Below the pieces are notes generated by a model, which had not been told where the DNA came from, ran no database searches, and worked only from the letters and a program-made list of their open reading frames with translations. A DNA stretch of 64,000 nucleotides from an uncultured Eubacterium sp. (lineage in GTDB: Bacteria > Bacillota > Clostridia > Lachnospirales > Lachnospiraceae): positions 23,188 to 87,187 of the forward strand of contig CANDJC010000003.1 of the NCBI GenBank assembly GCA_947384955.1. Reading direction: 5' to 3'. Shown piece after piece: positions 59,964 through 64,000 of this stretch; position 1 is the stretch's first letter; each line of letters begins with the position of its first letter. The position numbers and the translations under genes were made by a program.

Positions 59964-60679
59964 TATGCGTACCAGAAAATGCCTGCCCCGTACAGCAGCC
60001 CGCCGTCATCCGTTACCCAGGTCACCGGCTGGAGCATCAGGCTGTAATCATATTTTTCATGCTCATAATCATTCGTAAATACCGCGGCACACGGATAATA
60101 CGACTCTTTCCCATTAAAAATGCCCGGCGCCTCAAAATAAACCGTAGCCCCCGCACTATCTTCTTCAATCGCTGTAATCTTTGCACCCTTCTTATATACA
60201 ACATCATCGTCATTCTCCGGTTCAATCAGCGATAAGAAATCATCCATTCCCTTTTTCAAAGCGCCTGACTTCACAGTAACTTTCTTTCCGCTGTCCGGCT
60301 GATTCCATGTCCGGTATACATTTTTCAGGTAACTGCTGCTTTTCAGCACATCTTTTACAACCGTAATCTTGCATTCTTCCTTCTGACCGTCTATTTTTGC
60401 AGAAATAACTGCCTTCCCAGGCTTTACAGCTGTTATCACGCCGCTTTTCGTAACTTTTACAATCTTTGAATTGCTGGACGACCAGGAGGATGCTTCCGCG
60501 TTCCCGGAAAGGTCAATCTTTGCCCCTTTCACAACCTTCATATCATTTGCAGATGCAAAATTAAAAAGCGCCAGCTTGGAAGCTGCCTCCGCTCTGCATA
60601 CTCCTAAAAATAAAACTGCCATCAGACTGACGGCCAGTGTCAGAAAATACTGTGCCCTTCTTTCTTTTACCTTTCTCAT
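59963..60679 (-). CDS. Exported Big_2-domain protein, first gene of the secretion block
   Basis: A basic N-terminus and signal segment ('YFLTLAVSLMAVLFLGVCRA') are followed by a bacterial Ig-like group 2 domain ('ASSWSSSNSKIVKVTKSGVI', 'TAVKPGKAVISAKIDGQK'). The C-terminal domain has 'SYLKNVYRTWNQPDSGKKVT', 'GATVYFEAPGIFNGKESYYP' and 'LMLQPVTWVTDDGGLLYGAG', a family I do not recognise. ATG 60679 follows GGGAAAG; an ATG at 60757 would add a 26-residue basic leader without RBS. It is coupled to the kinase gene and could be the kinase's extracellular partner. Confidence 0.78.
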   Translation of the reverse strand: MRKVKERRAQYFLTLAVSLMAVLFLGVCRAEAASKLALFNFASANDMKVVKGAKIDLSGNAEASSWSSSNSKIVKVTKSGVITAVKPGKAVISAKIDGQKEECKITVVKDVLKSSSYLKNVYRTWNQPDSGKKVTVKSGALKKGMDDFLSLIEPENDDDVVYKKGAKITAIEEDSAGATVYFEAPGIFNGKESYYPCAAVFTNDYEHEKYDYSLMLQPVTWVTDDGGLLYGAGIFWYA

Positions 60680-61228
60680 TCTTTCCCTGCTTCTCCTTTC
60701 TGTATTCTTTTCCCGTTTTGGCAGCACCGCTTTTTTCTGCTGCGTATGTGGTTCCATAAATGGAAGCTGCCAGATTTATCAAAAAGTGTACTTTCTGATA
60801 GCATCCGCAGCTTATATTCTCAGCAATAGAAGCGATAAAAAATCCAGACACCAGAAAATGCGGCCTTCTTTCCTTCCGCCGTCCCCTTTTCTCAAAAACA
60901 GGAAGTTTTATCAATTCCCCAAAAGATAAATGCTGCCAGGCATCCCCGGCAGCAAATGTTCTTCCTAAGAATTTATTCCCTGATTACAGCCATTCCGGCT
61001 GCTTTCAGGGCCGCAATACATAAAATTTCTGTCTGATTCTGTCCCTCCTTGTCAGTTCAAAAACTGGTTTTAGAAATCCGCACCTGTTTCCTTTATCTTT
61101 CATCTGACCTGAATCTGTCTAAAATATTTCCGGCTATGTAAACGCTGCTTATGCATTCTTTTGGCAAATTCATCTAAAAACCTTGCATCTGCGCGGATAA
61201 TATGGTAAATTTAGGTAGAAACAAATCA
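60680..61228. other. Upstream region of the secretion block
   Basis: This 550-bp non-coding interval should hold the promoter for the 38-kb minus-strand block. I see TATAAG on the minus strand about 10 bp before the palindrome at 60776-60801, but no convincing -35. Nothing else is recognisable, apart from possible weak hairpins at 60925-60960. Confidence 0.45.
60776..60801. promoter_or_regulatory. 26-bp palindromic site A ahead of the secretion block
   Basis: TTATCAAAAAGTGTACTTTCTGATAG is imperfectly palindromic around GTGTAC and matches site B (61229-61254) at 22 of 26 positions when B is reversed. It lies ~100 bp before the first gene of the block, where it could be an operator or a recombinase site. 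Confidence 0.6.
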
Positions 61229-62281
<1,053 letters not shown>

Positions 62282-63244
62282 TTATGCCAGCACAGGCTCT
62301 TTTGCATCAATAACGGCTTTTACCTCTTCTATAGTCTTTTCCGTGACATCTGCTATCTGCTCTAATGCATAGCCTTTTTTGTACATATTTCGAATCACCT
62401 TTGCCTCTCCTTTTGCCTCTCCTTTTGCAAAAACACCCTCACTCAGATTACACATCTGCGTCACCTCTCTTTCCAGTTTCCTTGTCATTGTGATACAAAA
62501 ATCATCCTGCAAAATTCTCCTTTTTTCTTCCGGCTTCTTTTCCGAAGAAAGCAGAACGGACAGCAGTTTTAATACGCCTGTGCATCCCGCATCTCCAGGA
62601 TTTCCAAGACAGATAATAACTGCTGTAAGAAGGTCATAATTTTCTCTCTTTTCTATCACATTCCCAATCAGATTTTCTTCCTGAATCACATACCGGTTAA
62701 TCGTATTTTCCCTGTATCGGGGCGGGTCCGTACAAATCCAGATAGAATAAACCTTCTTAATTTTTTCATAATGGGCACCTGAAAATTCCGTTTCATACTG
62801 TGAAGAAATCATCCGGCTGCAGTAATAAATCCCGCGTTTGATAATCGGATAGCCGGGATAAAAATCTCTCTGTGCCTCTGCATTAATAATCAGGCTTACC
62901 ATTCCCCCGGACCGCGGAGCAATCCCCCAAAAACGGATATCATACATAACCGTACCTTCTTTTATCGTACTGTCTTCCGTTTTAGCGCCTCTAATCTGTT
63001 CTCCGCTGTCCTCTGCCTGTGCTTCTTCATCTGGATTTACTGCCATCTTTGCAATCTGCGGCTCGCCTTCTATGTACTTCTCTGCGATTTCATTCACATC
63101 TGAGTCCCTGTATTCTTCCAGACAGCTTTTCATAATCCACGCCAGGATAATTTTATTGGCAAGCAGCCGTTTGCATGCCGCATCATAAGCAGCTTTATCT
63201 CCGGCAGCTGTAATGTTTTTTGAAAGTATATTCTCAGCTTCCAT
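62282..63244 (-). CDS. PD-(D/E)XK nuclease family (Rpn/transposase-like) protein
   Basis: The 320-residue protein has a nuclease-like core with 'GGMVSLIINAEAQRDFYPGY' (the D/E-x-K-type strand, here I-N-A-E-A-Q) and 'RGIYYCSRMISSQYETEF', followed by 'KVYSIWICTDPP'. The C-terminus has a helical region and a repeated 'AKGEAKGEAK' motif before 'VIRNMYKKGYALEQIADVTE', a tail typical of Clostridial Rpn/PF12784-type nucleases. Such genes are widespread in this group and often annotated as transposases. It is only distantly similar to the protein at 14401. AGGAGG lies 14 nt before ATG 63244. Confidence 0.78.
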   Translation of the reverse strand: MEAENILSKNITAAGDKAAYDAACKRLLANKIILAWIMKSCLEEYRDSDVNEIAEKYIEGEPQIAKMAVNPDEEAQAEDSGEQIRGAKTEDSTIKEGTVMYDIRFWGIAPRSGGMVSLIINAEAQRDFYPGYPIIKRGIYYCSRMISSQYETEFSGAHYEKIKKVYSIWICTDPPRYRENTINRYVIQEENLIGNVIEKRENYDLLTAVIICLGNPGDAGCTGVLKLLSVLLSSEKKPEEKRRILQDDFCITMTRKLEREVTQMCNLSEGVFAKGEAKGEAKVIRNMYKKGYALEQIADVTEKTIEEVKAVIDAKEPVLA

Positions 63245-63355
63245 CTGTAAGGCCTGTTCCTCCTGTCTGTACGATTTCCTTTCATTTTATCACAAACTTT
63301 AATAATAATCTACATACAGTTCGCTTGCAAAGGGGGGATTTGTGGATACCCGGAC

Positions 63356-63593
63356 GCCGGGAGAGGGGATTTGCCAGATATTTCAGGAGCCGCTCCAGAA
63401 TGTTAAGAATCCCTAGGCATTCTGCATTTACGCTGTGGCCCCGGACGGGACGCGGCACCTATTCGCCCTGGCCTTCTGCCAGCAGCTACCGGTGCCGCTA
63501 CGGCTTCGCCGCCTGGTTTTCGGGCAGAAAGCCAAGGGATTCTAAACATTCTTCCAATGCTCCTGAAATATCTGGCAAATCCCCTCTCCCGGC
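63356..63593 (+). repeat. 238-bp hairpin repeat, copy 3
   Basis: Outer arms 63356-63390 and 63559-63593 are perfect 35-bp inverted repeats. They begin like copy 1 (GCCGGGAGAGGGGATTTG) but differ over the inner half (CCAGATATTTCAGGAGC versus TCCGGTCTTTCTGAGGC), and both sides of the stem change together. The inner core is the same as copy 1 in the same orientation, with GCGGCACC/GGTGCCGC one pair shorter. Confidence 0.9.
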
Positions 63594-63602
63594 TGGTTTT
63601 CG

Positions 63603-63740
63603 AAAAGAGTTACGTTGAAACATACTGACGGCAAGACATGAATATCCTTCCGGCAGAAGTTTCCTGTCAGCAAAAGTGTTATGTTGAAACATACTAACGG
63701 CAAAGCATGAACATCCTTCCGGCAGAAGTTTCCTGTCAGT
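63603..63740. repeat. Two 69-bp tandem repeats
   Basis: Units 63603-63671 and 63672-63740 share the pattern AAAAG-GTTA-GTTGAAACATACT-ACGGCAA...CCTTCCGGCAGAAGTTTCCTGTCAG with about seven differences. They lie between hairpin copies 3 and 4. On the minus strand they translate to a 23-residue repeat, but there is no RBS. Confidence 0.85.
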
Positions 63741-63801
63741 CTGCCATATAAAATTTCAGCACAGCATCTATCGATTTTCACGTAAATACTTTCAAAAACC
63801 A

Positions 63802-64000
63802 GCTGGGTGACGGGAAGATGCACCGGCTTCCTGCGACATTGGAGGAATGTTTAGAATCCCTTAGCTTTCTGCTATAAAACCAGGCGGCGAAGCCGCAGCG
63901 GCACCGGTAGCTGCTGGCAGAAAGCCAGGGCGAATAGGTGCCGCATCCCGTCCGGGGCCACAGCGTAAATGCAGAATGCTTAGGGATTCTTAACATTCCG
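63802..64000 (-). repeat. Hairpin repeat, copy 4 (cut by window edge)
   Basis: The element begins with arm sequence GCTGGGTGACGGGAAGATGCACCGG, of the copy 2 class, and continues through the conserved core in the same orientation as copy 2 until the window ends, before the right outer arm is reached. It faces copy 3 across the 69-bp tandem repeats. Confidence 0.85.

Noticed and set aside
63603-63740. Two 69-bp repeats as a CRISPR array
   Set aside because: Only two long units without spacer-repeat alternation and no cas genes nearby.

Overview
The window looks like a chromosome segment of a low-to-mid GC Gram-positive anaerobe, most likely a Lachnospiraceae-type Clostridia. The basis is AGGAGG-type ribosome binding sites, lipoboxes, a class B sortase, BspA-like leucine-rich repeat surface proteins, cohesin/dockerin modules and a Firmicutes-style type VII secretion (T7SSb) locus. 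I saw no rRNA, tRNA or CRISPR array.

Region 1 (1-5.6 kb) has a HicAB toxin-antitoxin pair (hicB cut by the window edge), a TPR lipoprotein, asnS, a secreted trigger-factor-like lipoprotein and a small membrane protein. Region 2 (5.2-10.8 kb) is a mosaic. It holds a four-fold 11-bp direct-repeat operator ahead of two tiny membrane peptides, two copies of a 240-bp hairpin repeat, an Arc-type repressor, a RHH/RelE/antitoxin operon, an IS3 remnant, a 130-bp duplication, and a KdpD/KdpE-like two-component pair without kdpABC. Region 3 (10.8-22 kb) carries DUF1934, an LRR/transglutaminase surface protein, a Big_2 protein, an Rpn-type nuclease, an SGNH esterase, an AraC regulator divergent from an MFS transporter, a class B sortase with an unusual cytoplasmic N-terminus, a candidate ~100-nt small RNA and a HipA-like kinase operon.

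Region 4 (22.2-60.7 kb) is a 38-kb block of genes all on the minus strand. Its upstream part (60.7-45 kb) is a T7SS-like secretion locus: an EssC-type triple ATPase with N-terminal FHA domains, a YukD/EsaB ubiquitin-like protein, five WXG100 proteins, two W-less WXG100-sized proteins, an FHA protein fused to an EssB-like pseudokinase domain, a 65-residue single-TM protein and a LytTR regulator with a non-phosphorylatable receiver. Recognisable EsaA, EssA and full-length EssB are absent. Interwoven is a complete Ser/Thr phospho-signalling set: two transmembrane kinases (one with PASTA repeats, one with a solute-binding-protein-like ectodomain), two PP2C phosphatases and several FHA readers, one of which carries a dead trypsin-like protease domain outside the membrane. 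The downstream part (37.7-22.2 kb) encodes very large Sec-exported surface proteins: three LRR paralogues with variable heads and a nearly constant ~680-residue tail, a cohesin protein with an NYKTG-type sorting signal, and a cohesin-dockerin protein. My reading is a phosphorylation-gated secretion apparatus next to an adhesion/scaffold cassette; the functional link is inference.

Region 5 (60.7-64 kb) has a serine recombinase whose stop codon lies in a 26-bp palindromic site that recurs ahead of the secretion block, an Rpn-type nuclease, and two more copies (one partial) of the hairpin repeat facing each other around a 69-bp tandem repeat. The 240-bp hairpins keep their inner core while the outer stems change sequence in a compensatory way, which makes them the strongest unexplained element of the window.
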